The notes: generated from the sequence alone by a model not told the origin. Counted from the first letter of the stretch, positions 44,401 to 54,092 are shown. The stretch is DNA of 64,000 nt from Ricordea florida (GCA_949710005.1 OX453276.1:20014149-20078148), one strand, 5' to 3'. Numbers and translations: made by a program.

Positions 44401-45185
44401 AGGGGTATGTACGAGCTTCCGCGAAGAGGCTCAAAGGGGTTGATGTGAATCTTGAAGGAGATGACGCGATCGAATGTCCATCCTGAGCCCTCGTTTTGAA
44501 ACTTCTGATTCTTCTCAAGCATCTCCTTGGCGATATGGTCGAAGATTTCGCTCACGTTTAAGGATTCAGTGATCATGATGACGCGAGTGTGAAAGTATCC
44601 TATGTTCCTGGTTATCTCTCCCGTTGCAGGATTCTCCTTGATGTACTCGCAGGAGAAGATGAACTTGACCTTCAAGGGCTTCTGACTTTCATTGAGCAGT
44701 TTGAGGATGCCCTCTTTGGCCTCCCTCAAGAACGTTGGAGGATCATAACCTTCCACATCATCCACTATGAAGGTGTTAAGGTAACCTTTAAACGCAGAGT
44801 TATAATGTTTGGGGGTGAATGAAGGCTTCTTCTTGTAGAGTTTGTTAATTTGAGCCTTCAACCTCTCCACGCGTTCGCTCACCTGTTTCCTGATGGACTT
44901 CGGATCGAAGGATATGATCCAATTCGCAAACCTTCCCATGATGACACGTGCTGGAGTTGGTTGAAGTATGGGGGCATCTATCGGTGGGTTGGTGCGGTCG
45001 AGAATGTTCTCAGAAACAGGAATAGGTTGAAGTATCGGTGCGTTGACTTTAGGGCTCCTAACGTTAAGAGGATTCCTTTGAAGAGGAACAGGCGCTCTTC
45101 TTACTGTCCTCCTACTTAGAGTTTGAACAAGTTCACTTCTGGAAGACCTCCTGGGAGTTGGGATGGGTGATTTCTTTGTGGGCAT
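41471..45185 (-). pseudogene. Protein-primed family B DNA polymerase (copy 1)
   Basis: From ATG near 45,185 (MPTKKSPIP) the frames 45206-43236, 43318-43001, 43071-42445, 42387-42082 and 42085-41471 form one protein of about 1,230 residues. Motifs in order: Cys/His clusters (CRRCLSRF and HCHICEKEF), Exo I YADFECYTEK, Exo II NLSRYDAH, Pol A LDANNLYGWAM, Pol B KLMNNSVFGKT, Pol C LLFTDTDSLVYL. Frameshifts near 43,270, 43,080 and 42,085 and stops near 42,440 disable it. CTTTAAA at 45214-45220 lies upstream. It overlaps nothing and converges with the integrase. Confidence 0.88.
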
Positions 45186-45258
45186 GATACTTTGTGAAAT
45201 ATACACACACTTCCTTTAAACCTCTTTTCGTCTGAAAGGTATATGATTCTTTTCTCAA

Positions 45259-45534
45259 ATGGAGCAAGTGATCATACAGAAAGGAAAGTACACGTAAAAA
45301 ATATACCCATGCGAACACAGACGTAACAAATACCAATGCGCAATATGCTGGCCAAAATCCCTCTGTGAACATGGTAAGGTGAAGCACATATGCATTCATT
45401 GCTGTGCGGGTATAAGGTTCTGTGACCACGAGATTCCAAGAAAGCATTGCCCCGAGTGCTCTCCGGAACTCTTCTGTGAACCACACAGACGCCTTAAGGC
45501 AAGGTGCAAAGATTGTATGGATCTTCTTTCATAA
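45259..45534 (+). pseudogene. Cys/His-repeat protein (four C-x-H-x6-C-x2-C units)
   Basis: The plus frame starts MEQVIIQKGKYT, has one TAA at 45295-45297, and then reads PCEHRRNKYQCAICW, LCEHGKVKHICIHCC, FCDHEIPRKHCPECS and FCEPHRRLKARCKDCMD before a stop at 45532. Four regular C-x-H-x(6)-C-x(2)-C repeats (the last C-x2-H) strongly suggest metal binding. It lies between PolB and the right inverted repeat of copy 1. I know of similar Cys/His repeats in large DNA viruses and algae, but I cannot name a family. Copy 2 lost this region. Confidence 0.6.
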
Positions 45535-45727
45535 CCAATCTAAACCACTCTAACCCGACCATCACTGACCCTGCATAGTCTTTAGAGGTCTATGAAACTG
45601 TTGAGAAATATTTGTCAACAAAACATCAGTGATGGTAAGTCATGAAGTCACAGAGCTTCTACATTCTTGATTGGGAGAACCCCATATTGAACGTTCTGAT
45701 CCTCAAGCCAACACCTGTGTGGATTCG
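45535..45727. other. Non-coding sequence inside the right end
   Basis: No gene seen. It lies between the Cys/His ORF and the tandem repeats. Confidence 0.4.
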
Positions 45728-45920
45728 CATCTTCTAAACATCTTCGCATCTTCTGAACATCTTGAGCATCTTCTGAACATCTTGAGCATCTTCGCATCTT
45801 CTAAACATCTTGAGCATCTTCTGAACATCTTGAGCATCTTCGCATCTTCTAAACATCTTCGCATCTTCTGAACATCTTGAGCATCTTCTAAACATCTTGA
45901 GCATCTTCTGAACATCTTGT
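45728..45920. repeat. Subterminal tandem repeats (right)
   Basis: The mirror of the left array: GAACATCTTGAGCATCTTCT-type units, about ten, some shortened to GCATCTTC. It is longer than the left array, suggesting unequal expansion. Confidence 0.85.
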
Positions 45921-46057
45921 GCACGTGATGCGAACGAGGTGATCACGTGATTCATTTCACAAAAAGACCACGCCCTTATTTCACAACAAGAGAGAGTATC
46001 GCATCTGGGGAATCCCCTGAATATTGTTTCCCACAGAACCGGCGTATTCCCACTACT
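45919..46057. repeat. Right terminal inverted repeat of Polinton copy 1
   Basis: Inverse of 32313-32449. It ends CCCACTACT and is followed by GGAGCAGTGCTC of the interrupted SINE. Confidence 0.9.
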
Positions 46058-46309
46058 GGAGCAGTGCTCTACCAAATGACCTATCAAGCTAACTGGAAGC
46101 TGGTCATATTGTGAGTTCGTAACATACCAGTGAATGGAGAAGAATGATGTAAATGAATATATAGATACATACATACATACATACATATAGTGGCTCGTCC
46201 CCACGGGGCTTTTTAGAGCCACATATTACATACAACATACAACATAGTTAAGAATCCCAACTGGTGGCAGAAGTTGGCTGTTTACAAGGATGATCGAGGA
46301 GTTGAACCA

Positions 46310-46415
46310 GGTACTTACCCAGAACAACACCAGGTAGTGGCCAGAGCGGGATTTGAACCCGGGTGACCGCATTAAAATACAGCGCCCTAGAGCAATCGGC
46401 CATCCTGCCTCCTCT
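46310..46415 (-). repeat. Second tRNA-derived SINE family
   Basis: The minus strand reads GGATGGCCGATTGCTCTAGG with a B box GGGTTCAAATCCCGC, resembling a tRNA-Leu-like head. It is distinct from the abundant SINE and preceded by a CATA microsatellite (46168-46188). Confidence 0.55.
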
Positions 46416-46844
46416 AATATATGAAAGACCATATATTTGAACTGCGGAGTAATATGTAATGATATCAATTGATCATCGCAGTTATATACACAACTTGGGC
46501 AGCTATGAAATTTAAGTGAGTTCATTACATAAACATAGATGGAGAAGAATGATGAAATCGTAGCTATGATAGACCACATATTTGAACTGTGGAGTGATTG
46601 GTAATGACATTAATTGATCATCGCACTTATGTACACATCTTAAGCAGCTCTTAAATTAAAGCCTGAAAAAAACAAAAAACAAAAAAAAACCTAAACCTGA
46701 ACGGTACTGGAAACCATGACCTCTGCGATACTGGAGCAGTGCTCTACCAACTAAGCTATCAAGCCAACTTTGAGCTGGTCATATTGTGAGTTCGTAACAT
46801 ACCCGTTGATGTAAAAAAATGATGCAAATGAATATATGAAAGAC

Positions 46845-48591
46845 CATATATTTGAACTGCGGAGTAACATGTAATGACATTAGTTGATCATCACACTTAT
46901 ATACGCAACTTGAGCAGCTGTGAAACTAAAGTCTGAAAAAAAAATACTCAGGCCTGAACTGAATTCAAACCCATGACCTCTGCTATTCTGGAGCAGTGCT
47001 CTAGCAACCGCGCTATCAAGCCAACTTGGAGCTAGTCATATTTTGAACTCGTAACATACCCGTAGATGGAGAAAAATGATGGAAATGTATATATAAAGAC
47101 CATATCTTTGAACTGCGGACTAATATGTAATGACATAAATTGATCATCGCAGCTATGTACACAATTTAAGCAACTGTGAAATTAAAGCCTGAAAAGAAAA
47201 AAAATCTCAGCCCTGAACTGGATTCGAACCCATGACCTCTGCTATGCCCTACCAACTGAGCTATCAAGCCAAGTGAGAGCTCGTCATATTGTGAGTTCGT
47301 AACGTATTCGTTCATGGAGAAGAATGATGCAAATGAGTATATAAAAGACCATATATTTGAACTGAGGAGTAATATGTAATGACATAAATTAATCATCGCA
47401 GTTATGTAGACAACTTAAGCAACTGTGAAATTAAATTCTGAAAAGAAAAAAACTCAGGTCTTAACAGGATTCGAATCCATGACCTCTAGGATATCAGAGC
47501 AGTGCTCTAGCAACTGAGGTATTAAGTCAGCTTTGAGCTGGTCATATTGTGAGTTCGTATCATACCCGTAGATGGAGAAGAATGATGCAATTGAATATAT
47601 AAAGACCATAAATTTGAACTGCGGAGTAATGTGTAATGTGTAATTGATAATCGCAGTTATGTACACAACTCATGCCTAAACGGGATTCGATTCCTTGACC
47701 TCTGCGATATCAGAGCAGTGCTCTACCAACTGACCTATCAAGCCAACTTGGTCATATTGTGAGTTCGTAACTTACCCGTATATCCGAAAGAATGATGCAA
47801 ATGAATATTTGAAAGAACATATATTTGAACTGCGGAGTAACATGTAATGACATTAGTTGATCATCACACTTATATACGCAACTTGAGCAGCTGTGAAACT
47901 AAAGTCTGAAAAAAAAATACTCAGGCCTGAACTGAATTCAAACCCATGACCTCTGCTATTCTGGAGCAGTGCTCTAGCAACCGCGCTATCAAGCCAACTT
48001 GGAGCTAGTCATATTTTGAACTCGTAACATACCCGTAGATGGAGAAAAATGATGGAAATGTATATATAAAGACCATATCTTTGAACTGCGGACTAATATG
48101 TAATGACATAAATTGATCATCGCAGCTATGTACACAATTTAAGCAACTGTGAAATTAAAGCCTGAAAAGAAAAAAAATCTCAGCCCTGAACTGGATTCGA
48201 ACCCATGACCTCTGCTATGCCCTACCAACTGAGCTATCAAGCCAAGTGAGAGCTCGTCATATTGTGAGTTCGTAACGTATTCGTTCATGGAGAAGAATGA
48301 TGCAAATGAGTATATAAAAGACCATATATTTGAACTGAGGAGTAATATGTAATGACATAAATTAATCATCGCAGTTATGTAGACAACTTAAGCAACTGTG
48401 AAATTAAATTCTGAAAAGAAAAAAACTCAGGTCTTAACAGGATTCGAATCCATGACCTCTAGGATATCAGAGCAGTGCTCTAGCAACTGAGGTATTAAGT
48501 CAGCTTTGAGCTGGTCATATTGTGAGTTCGTATCATACCCGTAGATGGAGAAGAATGATGCAATTGAATATATAAAGACCATAAATTTGAA
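46845..48591. repeat. Internal 973-bp-offset duplication of the SINE array
   Basis: About 46845-47618 and 47818-48591 are almost identical at an offset of 973 bases, covering three SINE units each. It probably arose by unequal exchange within the array. Confidence 0.85.
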
Positions 48592-48818
48592 AGAATCCGA
48601 AAGAATGATGCAAATGAATATTTGAAAGAACATATATTTAAACTGCGGAGTAATATGTAATGACATCTATTGAATATCGCAGTCACGTACACAACTTTAG
48701 AAGCTGCGAAATTAAAGCCTGAAAAGAAAAACCTGAAAAGAAAGACAATATTTTTGAATATTCATAGAGGGTGAAGGAGGCCATCTTTGCGGGATCCCCA
48801 ACCTTGACTTTAAATTGT

Positions 48819-49214
48819 TCACGGACTACCCACGAATGGCGTCCCATCCTTGTACGGCGGAATGCTCTTCTTGGGGATCTCCTTCCACGCTTTGCTCGAC
48901 ACTGGCCCCCTCGAGAAATCATGAAGATTGTACGCCAACCAATCGATCGAACGAATCTCCCCACCCTCATCGTAATGCACATCGCCCTCCTCCAACCTCC
49001 GATGGATGAATAAGAACTTCAAGGCGTGATGAATCACCTTGGGATCGACTTTTACATCTTCGCCCTCCCCGAACCCGAAGTTCATGTGCTTCTCATCATC
49101 GACGGGGACTTTGAATAACTCTCTCATCCATGCCGTCTTTCTCATCTCTTCCAAAGTCATTGGTTTCAAGTGCGTACGTGGCTTTCGTTGTCCCACCCTC
49201 GTCCTCCAAGACAT
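48819..49214 (-). CDS. Small Polinton protein of unknown function (copy 2)
   Basis: The uninterrupted 131-residue frame MSWRTRVGQRKP carries ELFKVPVDDEKHMNFGFG, EGDVHYDEGGEIRSIDWLAY and KEIPKKSIPPYKDG. Copy 1 has the same protein broken by TAG. It abuts the penton-like gene, with the start near that gene's stop. No domain recognised. Confidence 0.5.
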   Translation of the reverse strand: MSWRTRVGQRKPRTHLKPMTLEEMRKTAWMRELFKVPVDDEKHMNFGFGEGEDVKVDPKVIHHALKFLFIHRRLEEGDVHYDEGGEIRSIDWLAYNLHDFSRGPVSSKAWKEIPKKSIPPYKDGTPFVGSP

Positions 49215-49835
49215 TATGCGAACCTCAAAGTGACCGTGATCTCCGAACCTTTCAAGTCAAGCTTTCTTCCATCGCCATCCAGGATGCTGAGTGTGAAATA
49301 ATTCACGGGGCCCTTCATTTTCTGAGTGGGCACAGAGGCGTAATTCTGTGGCGGCACATGAGCGAGAAGAGAGGAAAAGGAGTCCTTCACCACCCCATCA
49401 CCGAACCTCCCCGAGGACGTGTACGACGATCGATTGTCCACGAGTTTGCACAGGAGCTTCAGAGGGCCCTTCATCCACACGTTCACCGGGTACAACCTGC
49501 CCGGCGCGATCTCCTCCGGCACCCCCAGCGCAATCTGAGGTCCCCTCGAGAGGCTCACCTTGTACCCCTTGTTCGAATACAAGTAATCCGCAGCATCGGT
49601 CTCAATGATCGCGAGCTTCGCATTCTCCCTGTCGCATGGATGCCCCCCAGTGCATTCGTCCCCGGCTCGATGATCTTTTAGGGGTGCCTCTCCTCCTTGA
49701 AGATGGTCTGGGTTCCTTGAAATTCAAGAGCCTCTTCGAAAGGTCGCAATCCAGCAGCTGCACCTCTCGAATCCTGTCCAGAGGGGGGTCCAAGTAGACG
49801 CGAGCCTCGGAATCGTACATCGTGACGCTCAGCAT
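49214..49835 (-). pseudogene. Penton-like/minor capsid protein (copy 2), frameshifted
   Basis: From ATG 49835 (MLSVTMYDSEARVYLDPPLD) the frame shifts near 49,700 and 49,600 and resumes as MYSNKGYKVSLSRGPQ through NYFTLSILDGDGRKL to ITVTLRFA at 49,214. It aligns with copy 1 at 36490-35856. The role as a vertex or minor capsid protein is inferred from position and beta-rich content. Confidence 0.45.
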
Positions 49836-50014
49836 TTTGCGCCACCCTTGGTACCTTTTAAATACTCCGAAATGAACATGGGCTTCACGATCGAACATCT
49901 GCACCTCACCATGTACCACCCATTGGATGTCTTCGAATACATCTCACTGCCGGGCATGCACCCCGTCTCCTTTCTCTCCTTGACGCAAAAGGTCTTCATG
50001 TTTTGAACTCTCAT
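49829..50014 (-). CDS. Zinc-ribbon-like small protein (copy 2)
   Basis: The 61-residue frame MRVQNMKTFCVKERKETGC continues MVRCRCSIVKPMF. Two residues including one Cys have been lost relative to copy 1 (CRCSSCG), so metal binding may be impaired. It ends inside the start of the penton-like gene and begins close to the coiled-coil protein stop. Confidence 0.5.
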   Translation of the reverse strand: MRVQNMKTFCVKERKETGCMPGSEMYSKTSNGWYMVRCRCSIVKPMFISEYLKGTKGGAKC

Positions 50015-50605
50015 CGCCCCTTCTTTTTAAGCTGCTCCACGAAGTACACGACCACCGCGACGATCAGAAGCCACGCGTTCTTCCCGAGAAATGAGATCAC
50101 CTCCCCCGCCGTCTTGAAGAGGAAGCTCGCGATGGCGCCCACCATCCCCGGCAAGATCTCACCGAGTTTCTTCCCGATCGCCTTCAGTCCATTCCATACA
50201 CCTTTGCCCAGTCTCGAGATGCCCTTGGAGAGATTTGAGACGATGACCCCGATCACCACAGCAACCGCACTCGGCACCGCGAAGACCGTGAAGCCGTCCT
50301 TCTTGAAGATCGCCCTCACTCGATCTCTCAACAACATCCGTTCTTGAATTGGCTCGCTTTCGCCCTCAATCTCCCTTATCTCCCTCTCTTGTTCATTAAT
50401 CTCCCTCTCGAGCGACTTGATCTGGCTCGCCTCCTCGGGGGTCTTCAGCGCCTTCTCACGATGGAATCCTAGCTTTTCCTTCATCTCATCGATCAGCGAT
50501 CTCCTCTTCGACACCTCACGTTCATTGCTCGCCACGATTTCATCCGCGGGCGGTCCGAGATGGTCCTTAATCTTCTTGGGCAATCCCTTCTTCACCTCGC
50601 CGTAC
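50011..50605 (-). pseudogene. Coiled-coil membrane protein (copy 2), 5' truncated
   Basis: An open C-terminal part of about 190 residues includes KDHLGPPADEIVASNEREV, a charged coiled coil, and three hydrophobic segments ending AWLLIVAVVVYFVEQLKKKG. It is continuous where copy 1 has a stop, showing the two copy-1 frames were one gene. The N-terminal region is lost at the Penelope-like insertion near 50,605. Confidence 0.55.
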
Positions 50606-50609
50606 TCAT

Positions 50610-52335
50610 ATCAAACAACGAATTGGGTTAATCAAACGAGTTGATTAAGTAAGTTATACCACCGTAAGGTAAAAGGGAGGTGCTGACGTTTCGAGCGTTA
50701 GCCCTTCGTCGGAGCGAATGAGAGGATTGTGGGTTACGTTCAATTTATATAGAGAAGTTTGGAGCCATCCTATTGATGGAACCATAGCATTGGGTGAATG
50801 GAAGTGAATAAATTAGATGAATGATTTAATGGATGAGAAACGTTCGTTGATACCGTGGGGATTAAGAGAACCGAGTTGGAAGATAAACTTCTGTTCTAGG
50901 TTTTTACGGCCTTCCGTGTTGCCCTGATGCACGGAAAGGCCACATACCGCCATGTTGTGAGTTGAGTGGTTAGGTAGATTAAAGTGTCGCGCTACAGGTT
51001 TCGATGCATCTTCGTCATTTCGTTTGACGTCAAGCAGATGTTCGCGGAAACGGTCACCTAATCTTCTTCCGGTCTCGCCGATGTATATCTTCTTGCATAA
51101 GGTGCTTTTTATGCAATAAGATAACATTGGCGGAAGTGCATGTGAAACGGTCGGTGAGTTTAAGCGATCGTTTGGTTCCTGCTATTTTGTTTGTGTTGTG
51201 GACGAAAGGGCAGGTTTTGCACCTTTTGCGTGTGCAGTTGAAAGTGCCGGGTGATTCGTCTGATTTCAGTGTACTTCTAACTAAAAAATCGCTTACGTTT
51301 TTGTTACGTTTGAATGAGATGAGTGATGGTAGTGAGAAGATGCTGCCTGTTTCGTTGTCATTCTGAAGTAACTTAAAGTTCTTCAGAATGATGTTCTTGA
51401 CAGGTAAATTGAGTGGGTGAAAAGTGAGTGTGAACGGTATTCTCTGGTTCTCTTCCTTTTGTGACGTTTGTGGTGCTGAGTGTTGGTCAGTTGTTTGAGC
51501 GCGTTGTTGAGCTGTCTTCACAACTGAGTCAGGGTAGCCACGGTTCTTGAAGAACTGAAGCATTTCTTCTGATTTGCTGAAGAAGTCCAACTCATCACTA
51601 CATAAGCGTCGAAGTCTGAGGAATTGAGAATATGGAATGGAATTTTTAACATGAGTGGGGTGAGAAGACGAGTGCAACAAATAATTATGGGAGTCTGTGG
51701 GTTTGTAGTACACATACATAGTTGATAGGCCGTTGTTGTGGATAGAAACGTTGATATCGAGAAAAGCTATTGAGGTTTCTAAAATTTGCCAAGTATATTT
51801 CAATGCTGGGTGTAACGAATGAAATGCTCAAGTTCTTCCCTGGTGGATGAAGTTGCGCCAACGCAGTCGTCAATGTAGCGGCGATATAGTTTAGGTTTAG
51901 GTCCGTTGTATTGGCTGAAAAATTGATTTTCAATGAAGCCTACAAAGAAGTTGGCATAGCTAGGTCCCATTTTAGTGCCCATAGCGACGCCATTGATTTG
52001 TTGGTAGTAGTTGTTGGAGAATGAGAAACAGTTGGGGAAGTAATGTTTTTGAGGTAGGCTCTTTTGTAGAGCGCCGGTCGAAATAAAATTTGAGTGCTAG
52101 AAGTCCTTCGTTGTTCGGTATGACAGTGTATAAAGAGGTGATGTCCATAGTGAAAATAAACTTGTTTTCGCCGAAGAAGTTGAAGTCGCGGAAGATTTTT
52201 AGTGCGTGGTTGGTGTCTTTAATGCAGGATGGTAAAGATTTGACAATGGGTACCATGATTTTGTCTAAATAGCTGGAGATAAGTTCGGTTGGGCACCTGC
52301 ATGCAGCCGGTATCTCTAAATAGTTTACGAAAGGG
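50610..52335 (-). mobile_element. Penelope-like retroelement, 5' truncated, in Polinton copy 2
   Basis: Minus-strand frames 52355-51972, 51982-51800, 51933-51685, 51803-51054 and 51127-50813 form one broken ORF: reverse transcriptase motif A FTMDITSLYTVIPN, a MGTKMGPSYANFF segment, catalytic YRRYIDDC, and a C-terminal GIY-YIG endonuclease (IYIGETGRRLGDRFREHL). The N-terminus is absent, as is common for 5'-truncated insertions. The terminal region near 50,660-50,720 includes a hammerhead-like core. It lies between the coiled-coil gene and the ATPase, whose intervening genes are missing. Confidence 0.88.
50680..50730 (-). ncRNA. Hammerhead-ribozyme-like core of the Penelope-like element
   Basis: The minus strand reads CCGACGAAGGGCTAACGCTC followed by GAAACGTC. 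CxGANGA, a short stem-loop (GGGC/GCTC) and GAAAC then GUC follow the hammerhead order, which is known in Penelope-like element ends. The second position is C where U is standard, so activity is doubtful. Confidence 0.4.
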
Positions 52336-52916
52336 TATCGGAGGCGCAAGCACAACCGCGAGTATCTTTTCTTCCTTCAGAATCTTCTAGAAATGTTTGC
52401 TATCCTTGGCGCTCAAGTCCCCACCGTAGTCTTCGAAGAGAGTTTTCATCATGACTTGCGACGGGTTGTAGAAGGAGATAACGCACGCAACATTCTCTCG
52501 GAAGGGTTTCGCGATGAACGTGAGCTGCTGAGTCAACACCCACACGGAGATGCCATCTTGGCGCCCCGAGAACGCCAAGTCAATGAACTTGTTCCATCGA
52601 TTCTTCAAGTCCTTGGGGACGGCGCAGTCATCCAGAATGATGAGAGAATTCGTGCCCGAGAAGATGAAGTGGCAGAGGCGCAACAAGTCATCGACCTCAT
52701 CTCGGTTGCTTGAATCTGGCGAGAGCACGAAGAACCTCGGGTCACCCACCCTTCGCGAAATTCTTGTGCGCCTTGTTCCGCGCGTACGTGGGGTAGATGA
52801 GGATGATGTACTCTGAAAGGGCCTCGGAGTTGGTCCACCAGGTACTGAGTCTTTCCGCAATTCGTGGGGCCGTTAATGATGCAGTTGAATGGGATCTTCT
52901 CTCGCAACTCATCCAT
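52335..52916 (-). pseudogene. Packaging ATPase (copy 2), frameshifted and 3' interrupted
   Basis: From ATG 52916 (MDELREKIPFN) Walker A GPTNCGKT is followed by a frameshift near 52,800. The next frame has LLRLCHFIF, Walker B SLIILDDCAVP, WNKFIDLAFSGRQDG and the sensor-like VWVLTQQLTF. A TAG near 52,387 precedes the Penelope-like element. The motif set fits the A32/FtsK-HerA type packaging ATPase of Polintons. About 190 residues remain. Confidence 0.8.
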
Positions 52917-52934
52917 GGTTCTTCACGTTGCCCC

Positions 52935-54092
52935 TCAATACACGATCTCCTTTAGATTGGAATTCATGATGCCCATAACCGCATCCGCGACGGCGAACAT
53001 GTGGTAAGTGATGGTCCCGGTGCCCCCTTTCTGGCGCTTCATCTCCAGCTTGATCCCGTCGCGAGTGCTGTTCAACTCGAAACCACCGCCGTGAATTCCG
53101 TTGTCCGGGTACGTCCTGAGGTCGATCCAGAGCGCGAATTTGTCCGCGAAGAAGTCTTCCTCTCTCACAGAATCGCCCAACCCGAAGCGCCCAATCACGG
53201 ATCTCCAGAGGTCAGTGTGCATTATCCCTTTCGAGTAGAGGCGATTCGGCAACCCATCCACGTTGATGTTGATCGATGTGATCTTGGGGTTCACGAATTT
53301 CTCAGAGTCTCTCCCTCCTGCCGGGTAGCTGTCCACGAAGAGGCACAAGATTCCCGTCATGGATCTCCTCGGAAGATTTATGTGCTCGTTTATCACGTCA
53401 TCCTTGAGCTTGGTGATCGTGAACGTCTTGTGCAGAAGGATGTTCTCGTAGAAGAACCCCTTGCCGGATTGGTAGGAGCTCATCGCCTCGTTCGCCAGGA
53501 TCTTGCTCGAGATGCACGAGTACTCCAGCTCGATGTTCGTCATGGTGTAATTCGGCGGGGTCTTAGCATTCGAAAAGACGACGACGTCTCTTACATGCGC
53601 CAGAGATTTCGGGTAGAAGACGCCGTTCTCCTTGAGGATGCGGTGGTCCAGGGGGATCGCGTATTTGGTGTTGTGGAGCGCCGCGAGGGAGACCTCCTTC
53701 GCATCCGAGGTGTTCATGTCGTCCGCATTCGTTCTGAGTTTGCGCACGTTCTCGGAAGAGACGCCCTCTCTCAGCATGTCCCTGCGCACTCTCTTCGGGA
53801 GATGCATGTCGTGGTACGTCTGGAACAGATCGAACCTCTGGGTGTCCTGAAGGGCCTCCCCGCCGAAAACAACTCTGGGCCTTGAGACGAGATTCCTCCC
53901 CACGTTGTTCACGAGAGTGTTGTCCTTGTGCCCCGAGACGTTCAAGTCGAAGATGAGGTACACGCTGCCGGGGACGATCACACCGTTCTCTGACAATTTG
54001 GGGATGAGGACGTACAACGTTTCACCGGGGTTCGCGGAGGAGGGCGTGAACGTGACGCGATTCAACGATCTATTCGCTTTCAATCCTTTCAT
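52935..54092 (-). CDS. Major capsid protein (double jelly roll type), copy 2
   Basis: An open frame of 385 residues, close to copy 1 (for example SLNRVTFTPSSANPGETLYV, TQRFDLFQTYHDMHLPKR, SSNLKEIVY-type end). A roughly 12-residue stretch present in copy 1 near YPKSLKHH is missing here, and the first residues lie in the gap to 54,137. It has no internal stop, making it the best-preserved structural gene in the window. Function is inferred from gene order and beta-rich sequence, not from a direct fold match. Confidence 0.65.
   Translation of the reverse strand: MKGLKANRSLNRVTFTPSSANPGETLYVLIPKLSENGVIVPGSVYLIFDLNVSGHKDNTLVNNVGRNLVSRPRVVFGGEALQDTQRFDLFQTYHDMHLPKRVRRDMLREGVSSENVRKLRTNADDMNTSDAKEVSLAALHNTKYAIPLDHRILKENGVFYPKSLAHVRDVVVFSNAKTPPNYTMTNIELEYSCISSKILANEAMSSYQSGKGFFYENILLHKTFTITKLKDDVINEHINLPRRSMTGILCLFVDSYPAGGRDSEKFVNPKITSININVDGLPNRLYSKGIMHTDLWRSVIGRFGLGDSVREEDFFADKFALWIDLRTYPDNGIHGGGFELNSTRDGIKLEMKRQKGGTGTITYHMFAVADAVMGIMNSNLKEIVY

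Larger units (their letters stand above)
32313..46057. mobile_element. Polinton-like element, copy 1 (13.7 kb, both ends present)
   Basis: The ends AGTAGTGGGAATACGCC and the inverse are near-identical over about 137 bp, and GGAGC flanks both sides within a SINE head (Polintons make 6-bp duplications). AG...CT termini are typical. Genes inside are an unknown protein (+), a tail-anchored protein, a two-helix membrane protein, a penton-like protein, a zinc-ribbon, coiled-coil membrane proteins, an ATPase N-terminus and the capsid (all -), then integrase (+), PolB (-) and a Cys/His-repeat protein (+). At least ten inactivating changes make it non-autonomous. The order is the same in copy 2. Confidence 0.9.
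46058..48735 (-). repeat. Tandem tRNA-SINE array
   Basis: Units of about 240-280 bp repeat head to tail. tRNA-like heads (A box TAGCTCAGTTGGTAGAGCA, B box GGTTCGAATCC on the minus strand) lie near 46690, 46955, 47215, 47468, 47683, 47930, 48188 and 48440. The first continues the head cut at 32312. Heads are degenerate and repeated, so these are SINEs, not tRNA genes. Confidence 0.8.

Noticed and set aside
45133-45486. Minus-strand frame of 117 residues
   Set aside because: It is the antisense of the Cys/His-repeat frame and overlaps the start of PolB; the plus frame has clear repeat structure, the minus frame has none.
45259-45534. EsV-1-7 type cysteine repeat
   Set aside because: The observed spacing C-x-H-x6-C-x2-C does not match the EsV-1-7 consensus as I know it, so no family name is given.
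20833-48505. Possible tRNA genes on the minus strand (A and B boxes)
   Set aside because: The tRNA-like parts are heads of a repeated SINE with identical flanking bodies, degenerate stems and variable anticodon regions, so they are not called as tRNA genes.
53001-53885. Plus-strand open frame of 294 residues
   Set aside because: It is the antisense shadow of the capsid gene, whose homologue in copy 1 fixes the coding strand.
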